This document shows, piece by piece, positions 17,046 through 25,734 of a stretch of 64,000 bases of DNA. Source of the DNA: Flavobacterium sp. ACN2 (GTDB lineage: Bacteria; Bacteroidota; Bacteroidia; Flavobacteriales; Flavobacteriaceae); contig NZ_MRCM01000003.1 in assembly GCF_002303885.1 (NCBI RefSeq), positions 186,001 through 250,000 of the forward strand. The letters are read 5' to 3'. The position numbers and the translations under genes were made by a program. Under the pieces are notes generated by a model that saw nothing but the letters and a program-made list of their open reading frames with translations, did no database searches and was not told the DNA's origin. The stretch's first letter is position 1. Each line of letters opens with the position of its first letter.

Positions 17046-17822
17046 TTGAAAACGATTTTATATAAAAATACTAAAATATCATACTCAGATTCTGGAATTG
17101 GAAACACAATAGTTTTACTTCACGGCTTTCTTGAAAACAAAAAAATGTGGTTAGAATATAGTAATCTGTTTTCTGAAAAGTACCGTGTTGTAGCAATCGA
17201 CTTATTAGGTCATGGTGAATCTGATTGTTTAGGATATGTCCATAAAATGGAAGATAATGCAGGCGTTGTAAATGAAGTTTTAGAGCATTTGAATATTGAA
17301 AAAGTTACAATTGTCGGGCATTCAATGGGAGGTTATGTTGGTTTGGCTTTCGCCGAACTATATCCAGAAAAAATTCAGAAATTAGTTTTACTAAACTCCA
17401 CTTCAAAAGAAGACAGCGCGGAGAAAAAATTAAACAGAACCCGAGCTATTAAAGCTGTAAAACAAAATTATGTCAATTTTGTAAGTTTAGCGATTGCAAA
17501 TTTATTCAGTGAAAACAACAGAATTCGATTAGCAGAAGAAATCGAAAAAGTAAAAACGGAAGCTTTAAAAACGCCTTTGCAGGGAATTATCGCTTCTCAG
17601 GAAGGAATGAAAATTAGAAAAGACCGAGAAGAACTGGTTCGCAAAAATTTATTTCCGATTTTATTGATATTAGGAAAAAAAGATCCTGTTTTAAATTACG
17701 AAGAAAGTCTTTCACAAATCGAAGATACGACAGCAGAATTGGTTTCTTTTGAAGACGGGCATATGAGCCAGATTGAAAACAAAGAAGCTCTAAAAACTAT
17801 TTTATTAGATTTCTTCGAATAA
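17046..17822 (+). CDS. Alpha/beta-fold hydrolase
   Basis: 258 aa from a TTG start. The family-typical N-terminus KTILYKNTKISYSDSG begins there. A -7 box TAACTTTG at 17014-17021 lies directly on the alternative upstream TTG (17019), so that one is unlikely. The fold and triad are clear: oxyanion HGF in VLLHGFLENK, nucleophile elbow GHSMGGYVG (Ser about 88), acid in GKKDPVLN, and His in EDGHMSQIE. It is probably an esterase or C-C hydrolase acting in the cytoplasm; the substrate is unknown. Confidence 0.85.
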   Translation: MKTILYKNTKISYSDSGIGNTIVLLHGFLENKKMWLEYSNLFSEKYRVVAIDLLGHGESDCLGYVHKMEDNAGVVNEVLEHLNIEKVTIVGHSMGGYVGLAFAELYPEKIQKLVLLNSTSKEDSAEKKLNRTRAIKAVKQNYVNFVSLAIANLFSENNRIRLAEEIEKVKTEALKTPLQGIIASQEGMKIRKDREELVRKNLFPILLILGKKDPVLNYEESLSQIEDTTAELVSFEDGHMSQIENKEALKTILLDFFE

Positions 17823-17842
17823 AAATCAAAACAATCAGGATC

Positions 17843-17885
17843 AAAAAAGGCCATTTCTAACCTAGGGTTGAAATAGCCTTTTTCT
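17843..17885 (+). terminator. Convergent-end terminator
   Basis: AAAAAGGC.ATTTC / GAAAT.GCCTTTTT hairpin with A and T runs on both sides. It serves the hydrolase (plus) and probably the LC7 pair (minus). Confidence 0.75.
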
Positions 17886-17907
17886 CATTCTTGGGGGCAA
17901 AATATCG

Positions 17908-18282
17908 TTATAACTTTGAAGTAATGTCTTTCTTGTATTTAGATAAAGTCGCTCTTGTTAAACCAAGATTTGCTTTAGTAGAATCTACAGCTAAGTAGAT
18001 AAAATATCTTCCATCTTCAGAAACATCAATAATATGAATCTGATCTGTAAGGGTAATTAAAATATCATTAATTTTTTGATTTAATCCTAAAGCTCTAAGT
18101 GCATTTAATTTAGCTTTTACGACTTCTAAATTATAAGCTGAAGCCAATTCTGGATCAAAATCAGATTTTACTGTTAGAGAGCAGTAAGACATTCCTGTTT
18201 CAACTTCTGTAACCGAAACAGCGATGAATCCGTTAACATTCTCTTTTAAATCGTTTTGAAAATTTTGCAAAAAATCTGACAT
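17908..18282 (-). CDS. Roadblock/LC7-like protein, second gene of module 1 (LC7-B)
   Basis: 124 aa with the alternating strand-helix-strand pattern of the Roadblock/LC7 fold: VNGFIAVSVTEVETGMS, a long central helix (LASAYNLEVVKAKLNALRAL), ILITLTDQIHIIDV, FIYLAVD and a final helix starting TKANLGLTRATL. LC7 proteins are small dimerising scaffolds or regulators of Ras-like GTPases such as MglB for MglA. It lies 24 bp after LC7-A. It is clearly paralogous, more than half identical by eye, to the gene at 30540-30920. No GTPase gene is nearby. Partner and role are unknown. Confidence 0.75.
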   Translation of the reverse strand: MSDFLQNFQNDLKENVNGFIAVSVTEVETGMSYCSLTVKSDFDPELASAYNLEVVKAKLNALRALGLNQKINDILITLTDQIHIIDVSEDGRYFIYLAVDSTKANLGLTRATLSKYKKDITSKL

Positions 18283-18306
18283 GTGTATTAAATTTTTGGT
18301 TTTAAA

Positions 18307-18642
18307 TTAGTTGTTAAAAATAGAATCCATTTTTCTTAGCAATAGACCCATTTTGCTTAAATCTTTAGAAAGCAACGCGATGCAATTATCATCTTGATTT
18401 TTGCTCGCTACAACAATTCCGTCGTTATTTTTTATCATAACTTGTTTAAGATCTCCATTGTTAACGTCCTCAGACATTTCTAGGCACATCTTTAAAATCA
18501 TTCCGATCATTGCTGCAACATTCCCGTCGTATTCTAAATTAACAGACTCATTCAAGATTCCATCAATATTAAAACTTAGTCCAGACTCTGCGCCAGTCTC
18601 TTCTACTAGTGTTTGTAAATCAATCATTTTCTTATTTGTCAT
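18307..18642 (-). CDS. Roadblock/LC7-like protein, first gene of module 1 (LC7-A)
   Basis: 111 aa with an LC7-type layout: SGLSFNIDGILNESVNLEYD, a central helix (AAMIGMILKMCLEMSEDV), LKQVMIKNNDGIVVASK, NCIALLSKD and a closing helix GLLLRKM. It is recognisably paralogous to 30148-30504; shared blocks are NL.YD/G..AAM...IL.M, GDLKQ/GSLKQ and G.VV/VIV. It is the first gene of a two-gene unit and diverges from a small basic protein at 18916. A TATCTTTG -7 box precedes it. The function is not known; a heterodimer with LC7-B is a natural guess. Confidence 0.7.
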   Translation of the reverse strand: MTNKKMIDLQTLVEETGAESGLSFNIDGILNESVNLEYDGNVAAMIGMILKMCLEMSEDVNNGDLKQVMIKNNDGIVVASKNQDDNCIALLSKDLSKMGLLLRKMDSIFNN

Positions 18643-18656
18643 GTTTTTGGAAGCGC

Positions 18657-18664
18657 CAAAGATA
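18657..18664 (-). promoter_or_regulatory. -7 element of LC7 module 1
   Basis: TATCTTTG on the minus strand, 15 bp before the LC7-A start. No good TTG at -33, so it may need an activator. Confidence 0.4.
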
Positions 18665-18866
18665 TTTTAATATTGGTAATTGTGCGATAAACACTTGTTA
18701 AAAAAAGATGCAGTATAACGTACTGACGCACTTTTATTTATCACTTAATTAATCCTATTTTTTTGCAAAAAATCTGCAAAAAAAACTAACATAAAAAGCA
18801 AATAACACTAAAAACGTAACATTTTACTTAACAAAACTCATTTCTAAAATTAACATTTATAGATTG

Positions 18867-18898
18867 TTGCATTTGACAAAAGTTTTTCTATAGCTTTG
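18867..18898 (+). promoter_or_regulatory. Promoter of the small basic protein gene
   Basis: TTG (18867-18869), 21 bases, TAGCTTTG (18891-18898), followed by C. It fits the flavobacterial consensus and lies 17 bp before the ATG at 18916. Confidence 0.6.
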
Positions 18899-18915
18899 CA
18901 AAAAAATTTAATAAA

Positions 18916-19059
18916 ATGAAAACTGTTGACGAATTACGCTTTGACTTAAATGTAAAACTGGAGAAGTTTAGAAGATTTCGTATTGAAAACGGACACATTA
19001 ACAACTCGACTTCTGAAGAAAAATCTAAAAAAGGTTTTTTCAAAAAAATATTCAGCTAA
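18916..19059 (+). CDS. 47-aa basic protein divergent from LC7 module 1
   Basis: 47 aa: MKTVDELRFDLNVKLEKFRR, a short polar linker and the C-terminal KKGFFKKIFS, a likely amphipathic basic membrane- or partner-binding motif. It has its own well-placed promoter. The same kind of protein (29752-29967) sits divergently beside LC7 module 2 and shares a charged N-terminal helix, a K-rich linker and a K-G-(F/I)-F-K motif. That recurrence argues it is real. It ends six bases before the stop of the convergent ABC gene. Function unknown. Confidence 0.6.
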   Translation: MKTVDELRFDLNVKLEKFRRFRIENGHINNSTSEEKSKKGFFKKIFS

Positions 19060-19065
19060 AAGCAT

Positions 19066-19740
19066 CTAAAAAATTGCCGAATCTATCAGATAACCTTTCT
19101 GCATAAGTTCGGCTTTTTCATTGATTATCTGCAACTTACCATTATTCATTATTCTTAAATCTGTTGCAATTTCTATAACACTTCTATAATTGTGATCTGT
19201 AACAATTATTCCCTTTTCTTGAGAATTTTCTTTAATTAATAAAGCTACAATTTCTATCATTTTAGGAGACAAACCACTAAACGGCTCATCTAATAATACA
19301 AATTTTGACTGATTAGAAAGTATTAATTTAACTTGAAGATATCGCAATTCTCCAAAAGACAAATCCCTAATTTTTTGATTTAAAAGAGATTTTAAAAAAT
19401 CATCTTCACAAACAAAGTGGGCTTTTTGTTTATCGACAGATAACAAAATGGTTTGCAAAACCGAAAAATGATTTGGAATAAATTGGTTTTGATGTAGATA
19501 ACCAATTTCATTTAACAAAGTAGAGGCGTTATTTTTTGAAATTCCGTTAACAAAAATACTTTTATCCAAAGCTGGCACTATTCCAAATATAATTTTCAAC
19601 AAGGTAGATTTTCCAGAACCATTCCTGCCAAACAAGCCTATTACTTGACCTGTTTCCAACTTCAAATAAATATCCGAAAGCAATAATTTATTATTAAAGC
19701 TTTTTTGAATTCCGCTGACTTCAAGAATATGTTTTTTCAA
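19066..19740 (-). CDS. ABC transporter ATP-binding protein
   Basis: 224 aa from a TTG start at 19740. That codon overlaps the stop of the preceding membrane gene as TTGA, the classic translational-coupling overlap, so an ATG 12 codons upstream inside the neighbour is less likely. All motifs are present: Walker A GRNGSGKST (about 39-47), signature variant LSFGE, Walker B FVLLDEP, D-loop SGLSP, and the H-loop in IIVTDHN. The only membrane partner in sight is a small upstream protein, so this is either a minimal exporter or one part of a dispersed transporter. The substrate is unknown. Confidence 0.9.
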   Translation of the reverse strand: MKKHILEVSGIQKSFNNKLLLSDIYLKLETGQVIGLFGRNGSGKSTLLKIIFGIVPALDKSIFVNGISKNNASTLLNEIGYLHQNQFIPNHFSVLQTILLSVDKQKAHFVCEDDFLKSLLNQKIRDLSFGELRYLQVKLILSNQSKFVLLDEPFSGLSPKMIEIVALLIKENSQEKGIIVTDHNYRSVIEIATDLRIMNNGKLQIINEKAELMQKGYLIDSAIF

Positions 19741-19988
19741 GATATTTTTTGAATTAAAATCCAAATCGCCGCACACAGAAATACAAAACCAAAATTTAGC
19801 AAAAGACTACAAAACACAAGCCTTCTTTTTGAAAGACCATTGTTCCTATAAAACAAATATTCGTTTTGGCGATATATTTCTTTAAATCCAATGCTTGAAG
19901 TAAAACCTAGTGTAGCTATCATCAATAAAAAATGATTAAATCCTCCAAAAAGAAATGCAATGGCAGAAACGGCTAAATTCACAATCAA
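19737..19988 (-). CDS. Small membrane partner of the ABC ATPase
   Basis: At least 83 aa with two or three membrane helices (AVSAIAFLFGGFNHFLLMIA, CSLLLNFGFVFLCAAIWILI) separated by a basic loop (YRNNGLSKRRL). The frame stays open upstream to about 20052 with a helical cytoplasmic-looking prefix (HLIRKFRNIFEFYKT) but has no ATG. The real start may therefore be a non-AUG codon near the stop of the upstream nuclease gene. Its stop overlaps the ABC ATPase start by four bases. It probably forms a two-gene transporter with it. Confidence 0.65.
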   Translation of the reverse strand: MIVNLAVSAIAFLFGGFNHFLLMIATLGFTSSIGFKEIYRQNEYLFYRNNGLSKRRLVFCSLLLNFGFVFLCAAIWILIQKIS

Positions 19989-20038
19989 AGTCGTCTTATA
20001 AAATTCGAATATGTTTCTAAATTTCCTGATAAGATGTT

Positions 20039-22801
20039 CTAGATTTTTTCCTCAAAAGGAATATTAATATCCAAAATCTCCGCTAGCAAATTAGCAATTT
20101 CTTCCAAATAAGAATTCAAGATTTGAGGTGACACTATAACATCTAGATCCTTTTCTTCTTTAAAGCCAAAAGGCAAAAAACCCGATTTTAAATTTTTAAA
20201 TGATATAATTCCAACTTCTATCGGAAGTCCGCCTGCATGTTTCTCAAACATGAATGCATAAGCCAAAACCTGAATGATTTTGTCGTTTTTAAGCTCTTGT
20301 GTTAATCCATTCCAAGATTTCAATATAACATTAGACTTTTCTACTTTTCCGGTCTTATAATCGATAATTCGGATTTTCCCATCTCGACGTTCAATTCGAT
20401 CGACATTTCCTTTAATTAAAACAGGAAACGGCAATTTTGGATGAACAAACTCGCGTTCAAAAGTCTGCTCTAAAGCAATTATCTGAATCGCTTCATTGTT
20501 TTTTACCGATTCTAATTCCATTCTCAAGAAATTAGCCACATTTCGTTTTGCGACTTCAAAAGCCAAAAGATTTCTCCCTTTCTTGATTTCACCTTCTTTG
20601 TAAACTAACTTAAACTGCTTAAGCACTTCATCATCCAGTAATTTAAAACAATTTAAAAGATCGTTCTCAAAAATAAATTTCCCAATAAAAGGCTCATAAA
20701 GCGTTTTTAATGTTTCGTGAATAATTGTTCCTAAAGTATTCAAAGCAATATTTTCTTCCACTTCTTCCACTTCCCGAATTCTCAAAATCTTCTGAAAATA
20801 AAACTCAATCGGATTCCGAATATAACTAGTCAACGCTGAGGGCGAAAAACCATTAACAGCAATCTCCTTCAATCGCTCCATTACCAATTCAGACTTAGGA
20901 ACAGAAATAGGCTCGTAAGCTGTATTGGGAAGATCAGGATTATAAATATCAAAAGTAATATTATGCTGTGGTTTCTTCTCGACTTCTAGTTGCGTAATAA
21001 AACGGCTTCGTTCTCCAGCATCCAATCCGTCATTTTCAGTATTATAAATCAAATAAATATTTTTAGCCCTCTGTAATAAGTGATAAAAATGATAAGTATA
21101 AATAGCATCCTTTTCCTTAAAAGTTGGAAGGCCAAGTTCTCTTTTTACATCATAAGGAATAAATGAATTTTGCGATTTTCCAGCTGGAAATTTACCTTCA
21201 TTCATAGAAGTTATAATAACAGTATCGAAGTCCAAAACACGACTTTCCAAAACCCCCATGATCTGTAAACCTCGTAAGGGCTCACCCTCAAAAGATACTT
21301 CCGCTAAATCTATAATCTGTTTGTAAATCGAATGCAGGGTATCGATATTGTCGATATGATGATGTTTTGAATAATAATTTATTAGCTTATTGATTACTTT
21401 AAAAACGCCATAAACAAAAGCTTTCGCAATTTTTTCTTCTTCATTATCATTGCTAAAATGATCTTTAATTGCGATCAATAAAGTCGAAATATTCTTTAAA
21501 ACTGCAATAGAACCATTTTCCCATTTTTCAAACAACAAATTAAAAAAATTTGAAGACTCTGGATGAAGTTCTAAAATTTTCTGATGCGTAATAAAAGTAT
21601 AATTATTCTCTTTTATAATTCGTACCAATCTATGTGCATTCGCATAGGGCTCCACCAAAGGATGCGTCAAAATATCAAGCACGTCTTTATAATAAAAAAC
21701 ATAACTGCCTCCTTTTCGAGAAAGCGCATTGGTGTGCATTTTAAATAATTTGGCAACAAATATCTGCGACGGATTATTTTTCCCAGAATATCCCATCGTA
21801 ATATTTAATGCCCCAACAGATGAAGGAAGCGAGTATAGAACAGGAACCAATAAGTTTTCCTCACCTAGCACAACTGCAACTTTATCCAACGAAGCATCAG
21901 GGTGTTGATCTATTAAATTCTCAATAATACTTCCAGCCAATTTTGCTTGGCCAATTGTTTTTGGAGTTCCTATTATTTGAATGTTTTTTGACTGTGAAAA
22001 ATCATCAACAATCCATTCAAAAACATTTGATTTATAATGTTTCCAACTTTCTTTAAATCGTCTTAAAAAAAGTCCTGCATCATGATATGGATCATTTAGA
22101 AAAGCCTGGTCGGCATCCCAATAAATTCTAGCTTGATCTAAAGCTAGTAAATGCTGTACTATTTTTTCTTCGGCAGCATTCAAAGCATTGAAACCGGCAA
22201 AAATAAATGTACGATTTCCAATAGTATTCGAAAAATGATTAAGATTATTTACCGCTTCTCTGTAAATCAAACCTTGATATCCAATTGACTTAAAAAGCAA
22301 ATGATTGTACAACGACTCGTAGTACAACGGAAGTAACTTCCAGAAATTTATGTAGTTTTCAAGAAGCTTTGTTTTTTGATCTACTTCCAGTCCCCATCTT
22401 TTTATATCTTCAATATCTTTCAGATAAGACAGAACATGCGAAGGATCCAGAAGATATCTGTCAATTTCATTAAAGTCCTGTAGAAGCGTTTTTGCCCAAT
22501 TTGCAAATAGCTCAAAAGATTGTTGTTGTTTTTGTTCTGTAATAGATAAATAAACTTCATAAAATTCAAACAAAAGCTCAATCGAATCAACCGAACGAAT
22601 TGAAGCTACATCTTGAACAAAATCTTCTATACTTGTAATCTCTGAAGCAATGATAGTTCTTGAAGTCTCTTTTTTAAGAGCTTCGATCAAAAAAACTTTT
22701 GCCCTTTTATTAGGAAGTATTATTGTTATTTCAGAAAGTTTGCCTGCAAAGTCCTGAATTACAATAGAGGCAATTTTTTGAAGAAAAGAAGTATTTACCA
22801 T
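20039..22801 (-). CDS. AddB-like PD-(D/E)XK nuclease/helicase-fold protein
   Basis: 920 aa from the ATG at 22801 (MVNTSFLQKIASIVIQD); nine extra upstream codons run into the ompA terminator and are rejected. It resembles the AddB/RexB subunit of the AddAB recombination complex. The N-terminal region is helicase-like but lacks a true Walker A (LPNKRAKVFL). The C-terminal nuclease has VDRIERRDGKIRIIDYKTGK (about 790-815), where D and DYKTG are catalytic. Only one cysteine is visible, so the [4Fe-4S] staple of classical AddB is absent. It would trim double-strand ends together with the AddA-like protein 3 kb away. Confidence 0.85.
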   Translation of the reverse strand: MVNTSFLQKIASIVIQDFAGKLSEITIILPNKRAKVFLIEALKKETSRTIIASEITSIEDFVQDVASIRSVDSIELLFEFYEVYLSITEQKQQQSFELFANWAKTLLQDFNEIDRYLLDPSHVLSYLKDIEDIKRWGLEVDQKTKLLENYINFWKLLPLYYESLYNHLLFKSIGYQGLIYREAVNNLNHFSNTIGNRTFIFAGFNALNAAEEKIVQHLLALDQARIYWDADQAFLNDPYHDAGLFLRRFKESWKHYKSNVFEWIVDDFSQSKNIQIIGTPKTIGQAKLAGSIIENLIDQHPDASLDKVAVVLGEENLLVPVLYSLPSSVGALNITMGYSGKNNPSQIFVAKLFKMHTNALSRKGGSYVFYYKDVLDILTHPLVEPYANAHRLVRIIKENNYTFITHQKILELHPESSNFFNLLFEKWENGSIAVLKNISTLLIAIKDHFSNDNEEEKIAKAFVYGVFKVINKLINYYSKHHHIDNIDTLHSIYKQIIDLAEVSFEGEPLRGLQIMGVLESRVLDFDTVIITSMNEGKFPAGKSQNSFIPYDVKRELGLPTFKEKDAIYTYHFYHLLQRAKNIYLIYNTENDGLDAGERSRFITQLEVEKKPQHNITFDIYNPDLPNTAYEPISVPKSELVMERLKEIAVNGFSPSALTSYIRNPIEFYFQKILRIREVEEVEENIALNTLGTIIHETLKTLYEPFIGKFIFENDLLNCFKLLDDEVLKQFKLVYKEGEIKKGRNLLAFEVAKRNVANFLRMELESVKNNEAIQIIALEQTFEREFVHPKLPFPVLIKGNVDRIERRDGKIRIIDYKTGKVEKSNVILKSWNGLTQELKNDKIIQVLAYAFMFEKHAGGLPIEVGIISFKNLKSGFLPFGFKEEKDLDVIVSPQILNSYLEEIANLLAEILDINIPFEEKI

Positions 22802-22815
22802 AGGATAAAAATAAA

Positions 22816-22843
22816 AAAAGCCATTCAATTAAGAATGGCTTTT
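22816..22843 (-). terminator. Terminator of the OmpA/TSP3 gene
   Basis: AAAAGCCATTC / GAATGGCTTTT perfect 11-bp arms, six-base loop, 22 bp after the porin stop codon. It forms a border between the porin and the nuclease gene that starts at 22801. Confidence 0.85.
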
Positions 22844-22864
22844 CCTGTTTATTTAGAAAACTAA

Positions 22865-24346
22865 TTATAGTTTACCTTGGTATTTAGAACCAATGTGTCT
22901 AATTTCAGTTCTTCTGTTTTGTGCTTTACCTGCAGCAGTTTTGTTACTTGCAACTGGTTGGCTAGCTCCAAATCCTTTAGACTCTAAGTTCTCTGGGTTA
23001 ACACCTCTTTGAACTAATGCATCTAAGACAGCTTTAGCTCTGTCTTCAGAAAGTTTTTGGTTGATTTTAGCAGAACCTGTACTATCTGTGTGTCCTTCAA
23101 TAGAGAATTTCGCGTTTGGATAGTTTTTAAGGATTTCTTTAATAGCATCTAATCTAGCTTGAGTTTCTTTATCTCCAGTTTTGAAAGTAGCTTTTCCTGA
23201 GTTGAAGTATACCGCTCTAGCTTGAACTTTAAGATCTTCTAACGCCTCAGAAGTTACTTCTGGACATCCTCTGTTACTAGCTGGACCAGCAACTGTAGGA
23301 CAATCGTCATCTTTATCAGCTACACCGTCTTTATCAGCATCTAAGAATGGGCAACCACCGTTTTCTTTAGGACCAGCAACTGTAGGACATTTGTCATCTT
23401 TATCAGCGATTCCGTCTCCGTCAGTATCAGGACAACCTTTTAAAGCAGCTAAACCAGCAACATCTGGACAAGCGTCATCTTTATCAGCAATTCCGTCTCC
23501 GTCTGTATCAGGACATCCGTTTAATGCAGCTAAACCAAATACATCTGGACAAGCATCAGAAGCATCAACGATTCCGTCACCGTCAGTATCAGGACATCCG
23601 TTGAATTGTTTTAAACCAGCAACATCTGGACAAGCATCATCTTTGTCGTAGATTCCGTCTCCGTCAGTATCTTTACCTCCGAATTTGAAGATTAAACCTG
23701 CAGTGTGTTGGAAGTGAGATGGAGTATCAATTTCTCCATTGTAGTCATTTCTTCCAGGATTATCTCCAGACCCTGAAGCAACAGCCCATTTGTATCTTGT
23801 AGCAAGCTCAAGACCAATAGCATCTGTAAACCAGAAAGTGATTCCAGCACCTGGGTTAACAGTTCCAAAACTGTCATCTCCTAAGAAAGTATAACCTCCA
23901 CCAATAGATAACGAAGGATCAACCACTTTAGATTTGATTAATTCTTGGAAGCTGTATTTGATAGTAGCATCAATTCCGTAGTACATTAAGTCACCAGGAT
24001 TAGTTACAACGTTACCTCTTCCATCATGTCCTGGAGCAGTTGGTGCGAAATAAACAGCTTTATCAATTTTGTTTACAGATCCTTGTAAACCAACTGACAA
24101 ACCATGTCCAATGTATCTATTTACTCCAATGTAAGATAGAGAAGGAAGGATGTTCCAATTGTCTTTTACAGCGAATGGCTGAGAGAAGTGTTGATCAAAA
24201 AACCCATGACCAGCTCCTGAACTTGTTCTAGTATCCACAGCATTAACCCCGAAAGAGATCGCCCATGGATTGTTACTGTCTTGCGCGTGAGAACTTAAAC
24301 CCATCGCCATCAATACAGCAACTAAAAGTTTGTTAAGATGTTTCAT
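22865..24346 (-). CDS. OmpA-family outer membrane protein with thrombospondin type 3 repeats
   Basis: 493 aa. The signal peptide spans about residues 1-21 (cleavage near SHAQ). A beta-barrel domain covers about 22-220. Five calcium-binding TSP3 units (D-x-DGDGI-x-D, ACPDV) cover about 225-340. The OmpA C-terminal peptidoglycan-binding domain covers about 370-485 ([27 protein letters not shown]). It links the outer membrane to the cell wall and is probably a major protein. A near-ideal promoter and its own terminator make it a strongly expressed single gene. Confidence 0.95.
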   Translation of the reverse strand: MKHLNKLLVAVLMAMGLSSHAQDSNNPWAISFGVNAVDTRTSSGAGHGFFDQHFSQPFAVKDNWNILPSLSYIGVNRYIGHGLSVGLQGSVNKIDKAVYFAPTAPGHDGRGNVVTNPGDLMYYGIDATIKYSFQELIKSKVVDPSLSIGGGYTFLGDDSFGTVNPGAGITFWFTDAIGLELATRYKWAVASGSGDNPGRNDYNGEIDTPSHFQHTAGLIFKFGGKDTDGDGIYDKDDACPDVAGLKQFNGCPDTDGDGIVDASDACPDVFGLAALNGCPDTDGDGIADKDDACPDVAGLAALKGCPDTDGDGIADKDDKCPTVAGPKENGGCPFLDADKDGVADKDDDCPTVAGPASNRGCPEVTSEALEDLKVQARAVYFNSGKATFKTGDKETQARLDAIKEILKNYPNAKFSIEGHTDSTGSAKINQKLSEDRAKAVLDALVQRGVNPENLESKGFGASQPVASNKTAAGKAQNRRTEIRHIGSKYQGKL

Positions 24347-24383
24347 ACTTAATTTTTTTAATTACAATTTAGTTAATTACAAG

Positions 24384-24414
24384 CAAAAGTAACACCAAAT
24401 TTTTTAAATACAAA
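24384..24414 (-). promoter_or_regulatory. Strong promoter of the OmpA/TSP3 gene
   Basis: On the minus strand, TTTG (24414-24411), 19 bases, TACTTTTG (24391-24384). This is a full match to the flavobacterial consensus, 37 bp before the start codon. Confidence 0.75.
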
Positions 24415-24459
24415 ATGAAATGTTAAAAAAAACCTACAAAAATTTAACGTAAGTGGTAA

Positions 24460-25653
24460 TTATATAACTTTTAACATTTTACCGACAACTGTGAAGGCAT
24501 TTATAGCTTTATCCAGGTGTTCTTTTTCATGCGCCGCAGACAACTGTACTCGTATTCTAGCCTTATCTTTTGGAACCACCGGAAAGAAAAACCCAATAAC
24601 ATAAATCCCTTGTTTCAAAAGTTCATTTGCCATCGTTTGAGACAATTTTGCATCATACAACATAACAGGCACAATTGCAGAATCTCCATCAATAATGTCA
24701 AAACCTGCTTTTTTCATACCTTCTTTAAAATAGTTGGTATTCCATTCTAGCTTATCACGAAGCGCAGTGTCTTTTTCTAACAACTCAAATACCTTTATAG
24801 AAGCCCCAACAATTGCAGGTGCCAATGAATTTGAAAACAAATAAGGTCTAGATCTCTGACGCAATAATTCGATTATTTCTTTTTTCGCAGTAGTATATCC
24901 TCCCATTGCTCCTCCTAAGGCTTTACCCAGAGTTCCCGTAATAATATCTACTCTTCCCATTACTCCCTTTGCCTCAAGAGTTCCTTTTCCTGTTGCTCCA
25001 ATAAAACCAGCCGCGTGACATTCGTCTACCATAACCATTGCATCATATTTATCAGCAAGGTCACAGATTTTATCTAATGGCGCTACAAGACCGTCCATAG
25101 AGAAAACTCCATCAGTAACAATTAATTTAAAACGAGCTCCTGCTTCATTTGCTTTTATTAATTGCTGCTCCAAATCTTCCATATTATTGTTTTCATAGCG
25201 ATAACGAGCCGCTTTACATAAACGAACACCATCTATAATAGAAGCATGATTTAAGCTGTCTGAAATAATTGCATCGTTTTCTCCTAACAAAGGTTCGAAT
25301 ACTCCTCCATTTGCATCAAAGGCTGCCGCATACAATATGGTATCTTCTGTACCATAAAAATCAGCAATCTTTTTCTCTAATGTTTTATGAATATCTTGTG
25401 TTCCGCAAATGAAACGAACAGAAGACATTCCGAAACCATGCGTATCCATTGCATCTTTAGCAGCCTGAACCACTTCTGGATGAGAAGAAAGTCCTAAATA
25501 ATTATTAGCACAAAAATTCAACACTGTTTCGCCTGTCGAAATTGTGATTTCTGCACCTTGAGGAGACGTAATAATACGTTCCTTTTTAAAAATTCCATTT
25601 TCCTCAATTGTCTGCAATTCCTTTTGCAGATGTTCTTTTATTTTACCGTACAT
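24460..25653 (-). CDS. kbl: Glycine C-acetyltransferase (2-amino-3-ketobutyrate CoA ligase)
   Basis: PLP enzyme of the alpha-oxoamine synthase family that cleaves 2-amino-3-ketobutyrate with CoA to glycine and acetyl-CoA, the second step of threonine breakdown. 397 aa, standard length. Visible: [16 protein letters not shown], the SMDGLVAPL strand, [15 protein letters not shown], and the PLP-lysine segment [14 protein letters not shown]. It is distinguished from KAS/BioF by overall similarity to Kbl ([20 protein letters not shown] start). A TATTTTTG -7 box at 25699-25692 precedes it. No threonine dehydrogenase lies nearby. Confidence 0.93.
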   Translation of the reverse strand: MYGKIKEHLQKELQTIEENGIFKKERIITSPQGAEITISTGETVLNFCANNYLGLSSHPEVVQAAKDAMDTHGFGMSSVRFICGTQDIHKTLEKKIADFYGTEDTILYAAAFDANGGVFEPLLGENDAIISDSLNHASIIDGVRLCKAARYRYENNNMEDLEQQLIKANEAGARFKLIVTDGVFSMDGLVAPLDKICDLADKYDAMVMVDECHAAGFIGATGKGTLEAKGVMGRVDIITGTLGKALGGAMGGYTTAKKEIIELLRQRSRPYLFSNSLAPAIVGASIKVFELLEKDTALRDKLEWNTNYFKEGMKKAGFDIIDGDSAIVPVMLYDAKLSQTMANELLKQGIYVIGFFFPVVPKDKARIRVQLSAAHEKEHLDKAINAFTVVGKMLKVI

Positions 25654-25734
25654 TTTATATTTATTTAAAACGTTAAAAATTAACAGCTTAACAAAAATAA
25701 AGCTTCGTTTTTCTTTAACATCTGATTAATTTTT

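Noticed and set aside
23391..23651. 86-codon serine/proline-rich repetitive frame on the plus strand
   Set aside because: Antisense of the TSP3 repeats of the porin gene.
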